A DNA stretch of 64,000 bases from Diphasiastrum complanatum (GCA_029204225.1 CM055097.1:26257039-26321038); one strand, 5' to 3'. Shown: positions 22,510-34,469, numbered from the stretch's first letter. The notes: generated by a model not told the origin, from the sequence alone. Numbers and translations: made by a program.

Positions 22510-24500
22510 CTGAATCTATGCATTAACAAACTCGACACAAGTCCTTTGGACAGCTTTCTTATCAATATCAGAGTATTTTTCTTTTCTTAAAATAGCAATC
22601 ATACTATCAAGCTTTTTCCATATATCAACTTTTAGTACTATGGTTTTGCCGTCTTTCTCGAAGTCCTGAGTGGCAGCAATAATATTTGTCCACACTGAGT
22701 GTTGAATATTAGAAGCCTTACCAGTATGTTGGCATGTTCCCATTCTTTCCTGAAAGCTTTTCATCTTTTTGAATTTTGACATGTCCTTTATGGAGTCCTG
22801 CTTTTGATAAAACATCTTCTAATCGAGAGATAGCTTCCTTTGCTAATGATGTTGGCTTAGTATTCCAAGTAAAAACTATATGAAGATAAATGATCTTTTC
22901 TATTAATCTAACTTCTGCATGAAGAGTGAAAACATGCACATTTTTAAGGGGATAGGCAGCACAGGCTTCCAGTTTGGATCTGCATATTCTCTAGTAATTC
23001 CTGTACTCCTAGTTACATCTTTTGCCATTTTCATGCAGTACAAACAAGGGTGTTTTGATGTAGCACCGTGAGAGACATTATACATACATTTCAATGTTTT
23101 CAAATCACCTGCTAAGTGCCATTCAACATTGAAGTCTCCAACTCCTGGAACATTGAGAAGTCCTCCATCCATATGGTCCTTGATGATCCTAGGATAAGAT
23201 GTCCTTGAGAATATCCATGATAATATATCATGATCCTCTTTCAGCACCTGTCCAAAGAATTAATCAGACTTAGTTTACAATGTATTAATACTATTCAATG
23301 AATGTAATGTAATAATGAGGCTAGTTACCTGAATCGCTGACAACCACCATATATCATTTTCTGACTGGACACTGAATCTGAAATCTTCTTGGTTCTCTGT
23401 TTGTGATAGAGCACCATTCATGAGAGTTATACTAACCCTCTCCATCTTCTGCCCTTTCACAATTTCTGACTCATCTAACTTAACTACTATGATTATTTTT
23501 CCATTCACCTTTTCATAGGTTATATCATAGAATGTGACGATGTATCTCAGCAAGTAATTTAGATCAACAAATAAATTGTTTGATGAATAATAGAATATCG
23601 ATCTTCCATCAGTTTCATACACCTCCTCAATATGAAATGGAGTTCCAGTGATCTTATGCATACCTATGTTTAATGTATCCCTCTCTTTCTTCAAGTGATA
23701 TGTCCTAGGGATTGGGACTTTTCTAATTTGAACTTGCTTAAAAGCTTCTCTAATTAGTTTACATATTGTTGCATATGCTTCCTTGCTAATACCTTATCTG
23801 AAACTTTGAATGTCCACCATCAAAGACTCTGCTATTTTACACTTTACATTTGAAATCCTATTGTTCATCATGATACGCTCAGTGAATTTGCAAGTCAATA
23901 TTGTGCCCAATGACATTCCTAGTGAAGCATTGTCTTTAATATTCCGAGGAGCTACTAATGCAGATCTGCCAAAAAAACAGATAGTTAACAGAATATCACC
24001 ATAGCTGAAATTAAATCCAAATGTCATTGAAAAACTTACAAAAATCAGAATATGCTTATTTGAATGCACAGATCCTTCTATTTCGATAACCTCCTTTTGA
24101 AAGCGTTTGAATATCCTTGCAACTTTGTTGCTATCGCTTCTTACTTTCAACCTTCTTCTTTGCCAAATCCACATCCTTTAATAATTGTAAGTTTTCAATA
24201 CGAATAGACTGTAAGACTGATTGCATTTGCTCTAGTTCTGATTTGATATTGATTGTTATCTTCTGTAATGATTCATTATTTTTTTAAGTTGTTCATTTTC
24301 TTCTATCGTCTTTTGGAGATGACAATCTCTATTCTGACAATAAGAGGATATCCGAATTAACTCACCTTCTAAAAAGTGAACTTTATTCATATAAAGTTGT
24401 TTTCCATGGTTATGCAATCTTTCACAATATCCTAGTAATCCACTATGTCCATTGCATATCCATGTAACTAAATGAGTTATCTGCTGAGAATGTGGGATGT
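22510..24500 (-). pseudogene. Transposase-like region, transposon copy 2
   Basis: Exon 23965-23329 (acceptor TTTTTTTGGCAG, donor GTAACT) carries one in-frame stop (after QSFR) and contains VVKLDESEIVKGQKMERVSI, a possible first catalytic Asp in an RNase H-like fold. Exon 23247 onward contains WHLAGDLKTLKCMYNVSHGA, then TSKHPCLYCMKMAK. From memory this GD..K...ATS..C-x2-C block resembles uncharacterised transposase-like proteins common in cnidarians, sponges and some fungi. A frame shift follows IPL near 22950, continuing as KNVHVFTLHAEVRLIEKI. A further shift lies near 22720. The C-terminal piece ends near 22510. Assignment as transposase is inference. Confidence 0.5.
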
Positions 24501-25060
24501 GTCAAAGTGCTTGGATCTTGTGGATACAATGTTCCACCTATCCACAAATCCAAGTTTTTTTTTCCTTCTGCCCTGTAACGAGAACAATCCTAAGCAGATA
24601 TTTGAATTTCTTTGCCTCCTCTTCTCTGCAAAGGTGCCAAATCAATAGGGATATCCACATGTAGATGATACAATGTCATCATCAAAAAAATAATAGAGTA
24701 ATCAGTTGCATCAAAGTATTATGACCAAATTCTATGAAGCAATATCTTTGATTATATTACATACTATGTACGATCAATCCAATCTCCATGCTTGTATGCT
24801 TGATTCAAATTTGGAAATGTTGCTCATTTTTTCATTCCAATAGGTAGTTGGCGCTCATATTTCCATTCTCGTGGAAGGAATGCATATGTAAACATTTTAC
24901 AGTTTTTCCTGATTCGAACTTGGGGATGACGGTCATATTCTGGATCCAGTGAAAATATTGCCCTTTTCGTAACCAATGGAAGAAATATTTTTGAATTTAG
25001 TCAAGTTATACTGCGAACTGTTAACAGTTCTTAACTGTGACTATAGACGCTGTGCTTAGA

Positions 25061-25624
25061 TCATTGGGAGTTTAGGAGGCCTTGAGAGTGGTGTGGGCAA
25101 GCAAATAAACAATATTGTTTTTTTTATTTTAATATTTTTCTATATCCTACATGGCATTCCTTAAAGGGCATTTCTCAGGCCTTCCTTGAGCTTCCACTTG
25201 CAGCCTCCTGCTCCACTGAGGTTGCCCTACCTCAAGTGTTCTAATGCAATTTACAGTTTGCCAATTGCTGCTGTATCGACTACAAACAACTTGATTTCCC
25301 AGAAATCTGTCAACACCCCTTAAAACCAAAAATTTCTCAAATTTCCTCCGTTTTCAACCAAATTGCCTCCTGTAAATTGCTATGGCTCCATCACTACTCT
25401 TTGCATACCCATGCAAGCCCCTTTGTGCCAAACGATTGTCCACACAGTGAATCACTAAGCCACCATCGATGATTTCCCTGAAACCACTGAAATTGCAAGT
25501 TTCTCCGTGAATTCTCCCTGAAATCCACCTACGACGATCGTTTTGATCTTCCCGAAGCTCCGATCGAAGGAACTTTGTTGTCTCTTGCGATCCGGACTAC
25601 TGATACCCCATATGGAGTCCTCTC
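25061..25624. other. Gene-free stretch
   Basis: No gene recognised. The composition is less AT-rich than the neighbours and it leads directly into the TTTTTCGAG minisatellite, so it may be part of the same repeat. Confidence 0.4.
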
Positions 25625-25920
25625 TCCTGAGAAGCTCTGAGCCTTTATTTTTTTGAGTCTTTATTTTTTCGAGTCATTATTTTTCGATCCATTATTTTTC
25701 GATAATAAATTTTTTCGAGCCTTGTTTTTTTTCGTTTTATTTTTCGAGTTTTAGTTTAATTTTTGGGTTTATTTTTCGAGTTTCATTTTTCAAGTTTTAT
25801 TTTTTCGAGTCTTATTTTTTCGAGTTTATTTTTTCGAGTTTTATTTTTTCGAGTTTCATTTTTCGAGTTTTATTTTTCAGGTTTTATTTTTTGATCTCTT
25901 ATTTTTTTTACCCTTTATAA
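25625..25920. repeat. TTTTTTCGAGT minisatellite
   Basis: About 20 degenerate copies of an 11-16-bp unit TTATTTTTTCGAGTT or TTTTCGAGTCT. In reverse complement (AAGACTCGAAAAA) it resembles the GACTCGAATTTTT motif filling Helitron copies A and B. Confidence 0.85.
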
Positions 25921-25989
25921 TTTTTTGATCCCCTTTAAACTTTTCGATACCTTATACTTTTTCATCCACTGTCTTTTTCAATCCAGTCT

Positions 25990-26910
25990 ATTTTTTTTCG
26001 ATCCAGTTCCATCTGACGTCTATTGCATCCGCCAACCTCCATCCGATGCCCACCACCTTCATTTGCATCTAACACCCTTTCTTATCAATTTCATTCGACG
26101 TCCTCCATCTCAATTCCATCCGACGCCCTGTCTCATCAGTTCCATCTGACGCCCATTGCATCCGCCAACCATTTGCATCTGCCAGTGCCTTTCAAATTTC
26201 ATCCGCCAGTGCCTTCCAACCACTGCATCTGACGTCCTCTACCTTCATCTACATCCGTTACTGCATTTTGTTACATCTGTCCCTGCATTCCCTTTGCATT
26301 CCACAGTTGGCATCTGACGAACTTCAGACTACATCTGATAAGATATCAGATTTCCTCACCATTGCTCAGAGTTCCATGGTTGATTTGACATATCAATCAT
26401 ATCCTATCAGTTCAATCATATTTGAGAAACAATCGATATTGAATCTCATATTGCTACTCTAATTCTGGTATAAGATTCAGTCAAAGACAAAACAATTAAG
26501 ATATTTCCATTCATGACCAAGTACATCCGAGGCTGCAACCAACAGAAGACCCGCCAAGTCTCTAAATTGTAACTAAAGTTACACCCGACAAGCACATCTG
26601 CGAGTCACCGCATTTTATATCCGACTCCTCAATCTCTTGTCACATCCAATTTTATGTCCGATGCTCGACTATTTTATATCAATTGAAATACATCCGATGG
26701 ACATTTTTCTATCTTACATCCGATGCTATATCTGATGGTTCGTATACTACCAAAATCCACTGAATGTTAAAACCAAGGCTCTTTAGCTGAGGCTTCCATC
26801 CGAAGGTTTTGAGCCAACTCTCTTCCACCGAACTCTTCAACTGAATCTTCACTAAAGAACTCAAACCGAGTCTCCTCAAGCAGGAGGTTCAACCGAAGTT
26901 TTCCACCATA
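25990..26910. repeat. CATCCGACG-type degenerate minisatellite
   Basis: Irregular repeats of CATCCGACG, CATCTGACG, CATCCGCCA and CATCCGATG occur to about 26760, then AACCGAAG or CATCCGAAGG variants to about 26910. The same CATCCGAC word dominates the array inside Helitron C at 28.1-28.9 kb. No gene is seen. Confidence 0.7.
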
Positions 26911-27450
26911 GGCACTATCTGGCATCCAGTCTCTGATACATGAAATTTTTGTTTGACAAGTACTCTACATTTATCGACTCTCTATATACGACAAGTCATA
27001 CTTGTAGAATAGCTCAAGCATGAATTTATCTATCCATCTCCATATCACCTTGTTGAGAGTTTAGGATATTTGTGCATATCCAAGCTTCTGAAAGATTCAT
27101 GTCACTTCACAGTTGATTACTACATATAATTGAGATATTGGTCTTCAAGTCAACTACAGAGAAATAAAAATTTGGTCCACCTGTTCCAACTAGGCGCTCC
27201 ACCAAATGTTCTACCTGAGTGCCACGACCAAGTGCTATCACAGAGTGCTACAATCACATCAACTTCAGCCGAATTTCTTGATCGAGTTTCAACACCATCT
27301 TCCAACCAAGGAGTTCTAGTCGAAGCAATTATCCAAAGACTCAACCAACAGACTAGCCACATAAGTCCTTCATAACGGGACAGTTTGGTAAAATTAAGCA
27401 GTCAGGAAAAAAAGAGAAAAATTTTGATACAGTGCTTTACGCCGAGGAAG
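26911..27450. other. Gene-free stretch
   Basis: No gene. The short open frame at 27130-27375 has Ser/Gln-rich low-complexity composition and no domain. Scattered CAACCAAG or CAACCGAAG motifs continue the pattern to the left. Confidence 0.4.
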
Positions 27451-27650
27451 GCCTCCCATTCGGGGGTCTTGCCTATACTTAAAGTATTTCAGAACTCACA
27501 ATTGACTCATGCAAAACAAACAAGCTTTGCACTTTGCACAAACGCCTCCCATTGCAAAAGGCCCCTAGACGGGGGCCTTCTTCTATACTTAAACTATAAC
27601 AAAACTCACAATTGACTCATGCAAAACAAACAAGCTTTGCACTTTGCACT
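27451..27650. repeat. Two tandem units ending at the Helitron insertion point
   Basis: Two units, about 27451-27543 and 27544-27650, share GCCTCCCATT at the start and an almost identical tail (CTCACAATTGACTCATGCAA, then AACAAACAAGCTTTGCACTTTGCAC). Each has a CCCC...GGGGG hairpin. The second unit's head (27541-27580) is also the reverse complement of 27677-27716 inside the Helitron. Confidence 0.8.
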
Positions 27651-28139
27651 ATCTATATATATTAAAAATTTAGTGGGAAGGCCCCCATCCGGGGGCCTTT
27701 TGCAATGGGAGGTGTCTGTGCATGAGAATTTATGCAAGTTTGAATCGAATGTTTAATGTGCTTTTGATGAGAAGAGATTATGGCACATGTTGCATCTTTT
27801 TCTCAAACAACTGGGATGGTTGAATTCATGATATTTATAAGTTTTCTGTTGAGAGCTTTTTACAAGGCATGCATAATTGAGTGTGTTATAACTAACGCCA
27901 TCTAATTATAGTGTTATCGGTATAATAGAGATGATGAAAACAACTACAAGATATGGATGCTTAGCATCAAAAGGTATATGACATGTGCCTAATATCAAAA
28001 CTGCTAAACGAAGAGAAAACACCTAACATCCATGTTGATGACATTAAAGATTTGAAACACATTATGATATCCATGGAACTAGCATTGTGATCTCTAATGA
28101 CCTCACAATCTCTCCTCTCCTCTCTCTCATTGTAGCTAA

Positions 28140-28860
28140 AGCTAGATCCGACAACGACAACCTAGATCTGACACTATAACTAAAGCTACATCTGACAATG
28201 ACAACCTAGATCCGACGATGCATCTGGCGGTGCATCCTACGACCTAGATCGAAAGTCTAGAATCGACGAGTTATTTTATCTAGATCCGACATTGTAACTA
28301 AAGCTACATCCGACCTAGATTTGACGGTGCATCCGACAACCTAGATCAAACATCTAAAATCGACGGATCTGACGTCTAGATCTGACGGTGCATCCGACGA
28401 GCTAAATTTGACGGTGCATCCGACGACCTAGATCCGACGGTGCATCCGACAAGCTAGATCCAATGGTGCATCCGACGAGCTAGATCCGATGTCTATAGAT
28501 CCAACGGTGCATCCGACCAGCTAGATCCGATGGTGCATCCGATGACCTAGATCCTATGGTATATCTGACGACCTAGATTTGACGGTACATCCGACAACCT
28601 AGATCCGATGGTGCATCCGACATCCTAGATCTGACGACCTAGGTTCGACGACCTAGATCCGACCTCTAGAACTAATCTGATGTCTAGTTTTGACGGTGCA
28701 TCGACGACCTAGATTCGATGACCTAGATCCGAGCTAGAAAGTACCCGACGACCTAGATCCGAGCTAGAAAGCATCCCACGACCTAGATCCGATGGTGCAT
28801 CTGACAAGCTAGATCCGATGGTGCATCCAACAAGCTAGATCCGACAAGCTAGATCCTACG
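28140..28860. repeat. CTAGATCCGACGGTGCATCCGAC minisatellite in Helitron C
   Basis: About 30 degenerate units of CTAGATCCGACGGTGCATC or CGACGAC. The array resumes at 29015-29125 after a non-repetitive interruption (28861-29014) that begins TGTTACGGCCCTAATGGGGG. The minisatellite is entirely within the Helitron. Confidence 0.9.
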
Positions 28861-29339
28861 TGTTACGGCCCTAATGGGGGGTTTGCACCATTGGGGGGCT
28901 GCCTTAGATGTAGGGGCCAAGCCTAATTTGGACAATGGCTAAGAGTTTCGTCCACTACACTCCCTTATCATATTCTTAACGCTCATTCTCTATTGGAGGT
29001 CTTGGGGGACGTTTTACTACGGTGCATCTGACGACCTAGATCAGACAATGCATCCGACGTCCTAGTTTCGATGACCTAGATCCGACCTCTAGAACAGATC
29101 TGATGTTTAGAACCGATCCGATGTCTAGAACCTATTATGTCCATGGTGATGACCAGTATATAGGATACAATATACTCCTAGTCTTGGATACACGGTAGTC
29201 TAGTGAAACAAGTTGTTAGTTATGCCACGTCATACTGGACGTGACCCAAAAGTATTTAATATCCTTGTGAGGCCCAGAATACACTAAACGGAGTTTAGAC
29301 TGAAGAAACAAAATGTTTCTAATTACAAAGCTTTGCTAG

Positions 29340-29545
29340 CTTTCAGCCCTCTGCCTGACGAAGATGTTCGCGAATACGAAAGTCAAAAGACACGAAACAC
29401 GAAGGTTTTGCGAACACAAAAGTCAAGAAGACACGAACGCGAAAGATTTGCGAACGAGAATCTTTTGCGGTCCAACACGAGAAAGTCAGACGACGGAAAC
29501 AAAACCAACAACCCGACACGAAAAAACGTCGCGAAACCCTCTCTG
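29340..29545. repeat. GCGAACACGAAAGTC short-repeat cluster
   Basis: Irregular repeats of GCGAACAC, GACACGAA and AAAGTCA or AAGTCAG in Helitron C. They give long shadow frames on both strands, none of which looks like a protein. Confidence 0.6.
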
Positions 29546-30281
29546 CCCTCACACTCCAAAGAGTGCCAACAAAGATCATGCAAGTACCCAGGAGTACAGA
29601 TATCTGATCTGATGGCATGAAATCAGCAGATGCACTCTAGGTCGTGGCTAATCTGCCACTCTTGTAATTTCCTGATTAGTTGTAGATGCTTAATCACTCT
29701 AATCTTAAAGTTACATAGAGCGACTGTATATTGGATGATACTTGACACATACAAAAAAATGAAGTAGTCTGATGCTAGTAAGCAAAAAAAAAATGAAAAT
29801 ACATAGACGGAGTCCGCCAGCGTGCGAGACGAGTTCTGTGATCATGATCCATAGAGACCCACAAGTCCGCTAGTAAGCGAGACATCCACCCGTGAGAGAA
29901 CTGTATTTCTCTCACGCCAACGCACTGCGTGGATTTGCATGCAGTGCTTAAAGAATAAGAGAAAATCAATAGATGACCTTGTAGCCATTGTGAACATGTC
30001 AATTTATGATCTATGATCTTGAATGCAAATGTGTCTGCTGTTATTCGAATGTCTGATTCTTCCATTCATTTCAATTCCGCACATTGGTTGAATTCGTTGA
30101 ATGCTGCATTAATTTATAAACGTAGATCAGCAGTGTCTGACTACATTCTGGAGGACTGTAGGAGTGATTCAGCTAGCAATGTCCAACGACCACATTTAAA
30201 CTCCATCCGAATCGCATTGAGTCGTGGTTGCTTCACTTTCGCGACAATTTCGACCGCGAAAGTTTTTCCCACTCCTCATTA

Positions 30282-30529
30282 GTGGTATCAGAGCCAACCT
30301 ACTTATTGTCATAATCTGACATAGCCAAGAAGCCGTCAGATCCAAGAGGCCTAGCATTTAGACTTCAGAAGCAATGGCTTAAATCGGCGTCATGCAGAGC
30401 AAGATCGCACAATTCTTGATTCTTCAGGATCTAACTTTCTAGCCTGGAAAGTTAAGACATCACTCATACTCAAGGGCGAAGGACTCTTTTTGTTCTTTGA
30501 TTGCATTTGCTACATTTCATGTATATGCA

Positions 30530-30530
<1 letters not shown>
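30282..30530 (+). pseudogene. Copia primer-binding site and start of gag, inside Helitron C
   Basis: TGGTATCAGAGCC (30283-30295) is the initiator-Met tRNA primer-binding site of Copia elements. About 120 bp on, the + strand reads SGSNFLAWKVKTSLILKGEG, the typical Copia gag N-terminal block. The frame has shifts and is cut off by the (TC)n at 30532. The sequence left of 30280 is therefore probably its 5' LTR, with an uncertain start. Confidence 0.7.

Positions 30531-30531
<1 letters not shown>

Positions 30532-30572
<41 letters not shown>
30532..30572. repeat. (TC)n microsatellite
   Basis: About 20 uninterrupted TC units that truncate the Copia gag remnant. Confidence 0.95.
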
Positions 30573-30577
<5 letters not shown>

Positions 30578-30831
30578 CCCTCTTTTTTACGGTACTATAA
30601 TCTCATGGTAGCCCTACACCTAACCATGGCCACATTCGACTTTGGCCCGCCATTCAACTTCGGTCCGCGTTCGACTTCGGGCCTCCATCCGTTCCCGACG
30701 CACCTCGCACTCCAGTAACTCCAGTGATCCCCCCCTCCATAATCTATCCAAAACACCACCCACCAAAGAATCGACGAACTAATTTTGACCACATCTAAAT
30801 ATGTCCGCCTTTGGCGGGCACACTTTGCTAG

Positions 30832-32849
30832 TACTTATAATAATACAATGCTCTTGGGTGATCACTAAATGGCATAAACACACTTTATCACTTCATAGTC
30901 ATTAATTTAATAGCTGTTTACTTAAAACCAACCCACATGTGACACCTTCAACACAACAGCTATGCGAGTACTAAATGATTGAAATTTGTGAGAAGTAAAT
31001 AGTGAAAACATGGAAACTCTTTAGTTTTCCATTTTGGCAAAGGAGGGCATCACGATCCTGCACAATCTACTTTGACTGTTCGCTTTTGCAAACCCCCGAT
31101 ACTACGGTATAGCGATGAAAAAGCAAATAGGGCAATAACAACGAAGAGCTCGTCGATCACAAGCTTGGAAGTTTTCAGATTTATGGAAATTTAAATGCGG
31201 AACTGTTTAGGAAGGACGGAGGGGTGGTTGATCCCTTTGTGTAGAAGGCGGTGGCTGGCTTCGAGTGAGTCTTTTGAATGTCAGAAACTAGCTGACATTG
31301 TAAGATCTTATGCTGGAGCAGTATGCACCTTGTTGAGTTGTTTTTTTTACTTTCCACTAACGGCTGCTTGCATATAGTGACTTGCAATTTATTTCCTTAA
31401 CTAGGATTCGAAATACTTATAGTTCTTTCAGTGCACTCTTCTGGTTTGAGACCAGTGTACGAAGAACGCAAGAAAGCTGATGAATGCTTTGATCCTTATT
31501 GTAATCTTTATTCTGGTTGAAGGTTCTGTAACTGTCTGTAATAGCTAGTTCAAAGTTCTGCTTTGAATTGGATGATTGATGTCTCTGATAATTTCTCCCC
31601 AACACCCTCATCTTACAATTTTTCTGTCTTGATGTTTTGCTAATCATATCAACGAACAATAATCTAAAAGAAACCCACAAAATGCTCTTTTTTTCTCTTT
31701 CACATGAGCATAGATTTTTGTTGGGGCAAGGCCCAGGCTCGAGGGAGTTTGCCTATAGATGAGAGTCTCAGGGCAGGTCCTGACCACGGTTAATGTCAAG
31801 TGTGAGTTTTTCATAGAAGTGCTTTGTGGCAGTCGGCGGTCACTGGCTGTCGTCATGAAAATTCTGTCAGCACAGAAGGTCGAAATGCTATGTGGCAATT
31901 AGTCATTGGCCATCCACATGAAAATTATGACAGAAGGCTTAATGCTAACTATCAATACCTCATTGGCTGTTCACATAAAAATTTGGGTTGAAGATTTGAG
32001 TCTTTGGCACACCTAGGTAAATTCTGCTATTTAAGGCTGCAAAATACAAAAGGAAAGGAGCACAAGGCATTACAAATTGGATCTCCAATCTTTCCTTTTT
32101 TACTTGAGATTTCCTTACAATGGTTTTGATGTTAGTTGTTGATTGGTTCCACTAGTTTAAAGGCAAGTTATGAAAGTTAGAAAGTGAAATGTTGTAAAGC
32201 TAGTCTCCCAGTCAGAAAGACAATGAAGTCTCTTCATTTACATGGTTGCAGTGGGATATTTGAAAGAAACTGGACCCTCCCAACTTCTAGACTACACTTG
32301 AAGTTGCCGCGTGTCCTGTTTGCCACGAAGTTGATTGCAGTATTTTGGGCTCAGCCTCATTGCTTGGAAAAGACAGGCAAATGGGTATCCTATAGAGATG
32401 GCTGAGCACGTTTTGTGGATTATAGATCACCTCGTACGACACATGCATAGGATTTTGAAGACTTCGAAGGTGGGAGCCCCCTGGGGTCTTAACCACACCC
32501 ACAGCAGTTGGGATTTTGGACCTATAAGGACATGCATTTGCCATCTACTGATGGAGACTTGTGAGGCTTCATGGAGAGAGGAGTTATGCTTTTTCCCCTA
32601 CAGACATATGAGTCTTGAGAGGGGATTATTGGATTTCCATGAATTTACCTAGGAATGAATATGTAGAGAGGAGGTGAGATCAATAGGAGATCGAGGCTCA
32701 AGAGGACTAGCTTGCCAGTACATAGGCTTTCTATGAACATGTGTTTGGAAGGATGAATAAGCTTGATACTAATGGAAGACGATTTTTCGACGAGGCCTTT
32801 GGCTAGAGTAGGATGTCTATGTTGCAGCATGATATCTCCCTTCAGATAC
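30832..32849. other. Gene-free stretch with a weak ~60-bp tandem repeat
   Basis: No gene recognised. At about 31826-31990 three diverged units share GTGGCA...GTCA(C/T)TGGC...CATGAAAATT...ACAGAAGG. The interval 32180-32830 is the expected position of upstream LINE sequence, but I cannot recognise it. Confidence 0.4.
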
Positions 32850-33102
32850 TTCTACATATGCAATTAATGTAGGCTTATTATCGTATGTTGACATCTCAAT
32901 AGACATTATCTCGTTTTTAGATAGGGGACATGCTTTGTTAGTGGGAGATTTCAATGCCAAGATGATGTGACACACCAAATTGACATACATAATGTGGAGT
33001 TTGAATTTTACAGATCCAGGCTTTGGACAATGTAGAGTTAGGTGTTCGGAGGGCCTCTGGAAACAAAGATGAATGAGTTACGCGATATGGAGAGCATCTA
33101 TT
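32850..33102 (+). pseudogene. LINE endonuclease (APE-type) remnant
   Basis: The + strand reads DISIDIISFLDRGHALLVGD, then FNAK; LVGDFNA is the conserved GDFN motif of LINE apurinic-like endonucleases that nick target DNA. A stop follows shortly after. The sequence is interrupted at 33103 by the Copia element. The matching reverse transcriptase piece is at 38416-38960. Confidence 0.7.
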
Positions 33103-33454
33103 TGTTAGAATCATGAACATAATTCTTAAAGAGAAGTAGACTAATCTTATTAGTACTCATGCACACAACAAGATGATTGAGCAAAGGAGCATATCTCAAA
33201 ATAATTATAAGTCTGAAAATCTTGCTACGATGGCATGATGAGGAAGGGTGCATCTCCTCATTACATAAATTCTACCTATCTCTATTTTGGGTAAAAGTAA
33301 AAAGTTAAAGCATAAAGCTTTACAAAAAACTAGATCTATACTTGGTAATTTCCCAATTCTATTACTTAATCAAAAATATAAATTCTATCATAGATCTTGT
33401 AGCGCACTACTACATGCAAAATTATTCTATGGCCAATCTAAATATTTCAGGCCC

Positions 33455-34342
33455 CTAAATATAGCTTGTAGGCATGGCCTCGCATGTTGCACTCGTAGTA
33501 GCTTTGTACCTTGCCTCTGGTAGGTTGCTTCTTTGAACTCCAATGTATGGATCTAGACTCAATATTAAGAGCATAACTATAGTTGATCTCCGATCTTCTG
33601 CATCTCCATCCCAATCCGCATCAACATACCCTTGCAACTGCACATCATCTTGTCTTCCAAAAGATACCAAATCGTAAATTACCTTTAATATATCTAAGTA
33701 TCCGCTTTATAGTTTTCCATTGAACCTGCTTAAGGACTAATCACACTAACAACATATGCAATATCTGGTCGTGTAGTCGTTAGATAGATCAAACTTCCAA
33801 GAAGCTGTCTATATAACGTTTCATCTACATCTTGATTTGCTTACATCCACAATCATATGGAGTTGAAATAGGTTTGCATTCTGACATCCCAAAATTTTCA
33901 AGAAGTGTGCATACTTAGATTGAGAAATAAATAGACCATGTGCTACTCTCCATACCTCAATCCCTAGAAAGTATTGAGACCTTTCATCCAAAATTTTTCA
34001 TCTAGAAAGATGAGAGATCTTTCTTGATATTCCGAATGAAAACTTGATTAGAACCTGCGATGATAAGATCATAAACATACATCACTACAATACAATCTAA
34101 TTGTCTTTTACCATAACATAAAGTGTATGATCCTACTCTAAAAACCAAGCTCCTCAAAGTAGGGTATCAATCCTCATGTACCATGCCTTGGGTGCTTGCT
34201 TAAGTCCGTATAATGCCTTGTCCAACTTGCAAACCTTGTCTTCTGTCCTGCTACTATGTATCCCTTTGGTTGTTCCATATATTCCTCTTCTAGAAAGCCA
34301 TTCAAGAATGCATTCTTGACATCCATTTGTTGGATATTCCAA
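33455..34342 (-). pseudogene. Copia RT and RNase H remnant
   Basis: The RT part (34342-34154) reads [20 protein letters not shown], a diagnostic Copia RT block, preceded by a frame-shifted [10 protein letters not shown]-like stretch. The RNase H part (33670-33455) reads LQGYVDADWDGDAEDRRST, the conserved RNase H start, and later TTSATCEAM. Several stops and shifts lie between. The catalytic YVDD region around 34080 is only partly readable. Confidence 0.85.
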
Positions 34343-34469
34343 CCAAACTGAGCTGCTTTGGGCTTACACTAGGTTTCTTACTTGTATAAACTTCCTGTGG
34401 AGTTCGATTCTGTACTGCTTTAGTAGGAGTCCTATTCAAAAGGTAACTCGTTGTTTTAATTGCTTCACC

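Larger units (their letters stand above)
21436..25060 (-). mobile_element. DNA transposon copy 2 with RNase H-like and Ulp1-like regions
   Basis: Minus-strand element read from about 25060 down to 21436. Order: WICNGHSGLLGYCERLH and coiled coil (24500-24290); a basic segment (24174-~24040); a long exon 23965-23329; an exon from 23247 with a GD..K / ATSK..C-x2-C block; a linker; a Ulp1-type peptidase (22250-21676); a C-terminal exon ending at 21436. Several junctions have good GT/AG sites. Copy 1 (11030-13620, + strand) has the same first and last parts. Terminal repeats and target duplications were not found, so the ends are approximate. Confidence 0.6.
27652..30831 (+). mobile_element. Non-autonomous Helitron (copy C) with both termini, 3180 bp
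   Basis: The 5' end is TCTATATATATTAAAAATTT at 27652, a near-consensus plant Helitron start, preceded by A. The 3' end has a 7-bp stem GTCCGCC/GGCGGGC (30803-30809 with 30813-30819), an 8-nt spacer ACACTTTG and CTAG at 30828-30831, followed by T. Stem sequence and spacer length match copies A and B, so the three are related. No RepHel gene is present. The interior is minisatellite, a fragment with a Copia 5' end (30282-30530) and a (TC)n run. Internal sequence is probably captured or inserted. Confidence 0.75.

Noticed and set aside
28140-29125. CRISPR-like appearance of regularly recurring short units
   Set aside because: Units are contiguous and degenerate with no unique spacers; it is a minisatellite in a plant Helitron.
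29333-29620. Four overlapping frames of 66-95 aa on both strands
   Set aside because: All derive from the GCGAACAC/GACACGAA short repeats; no domain, and both strands are open equally.
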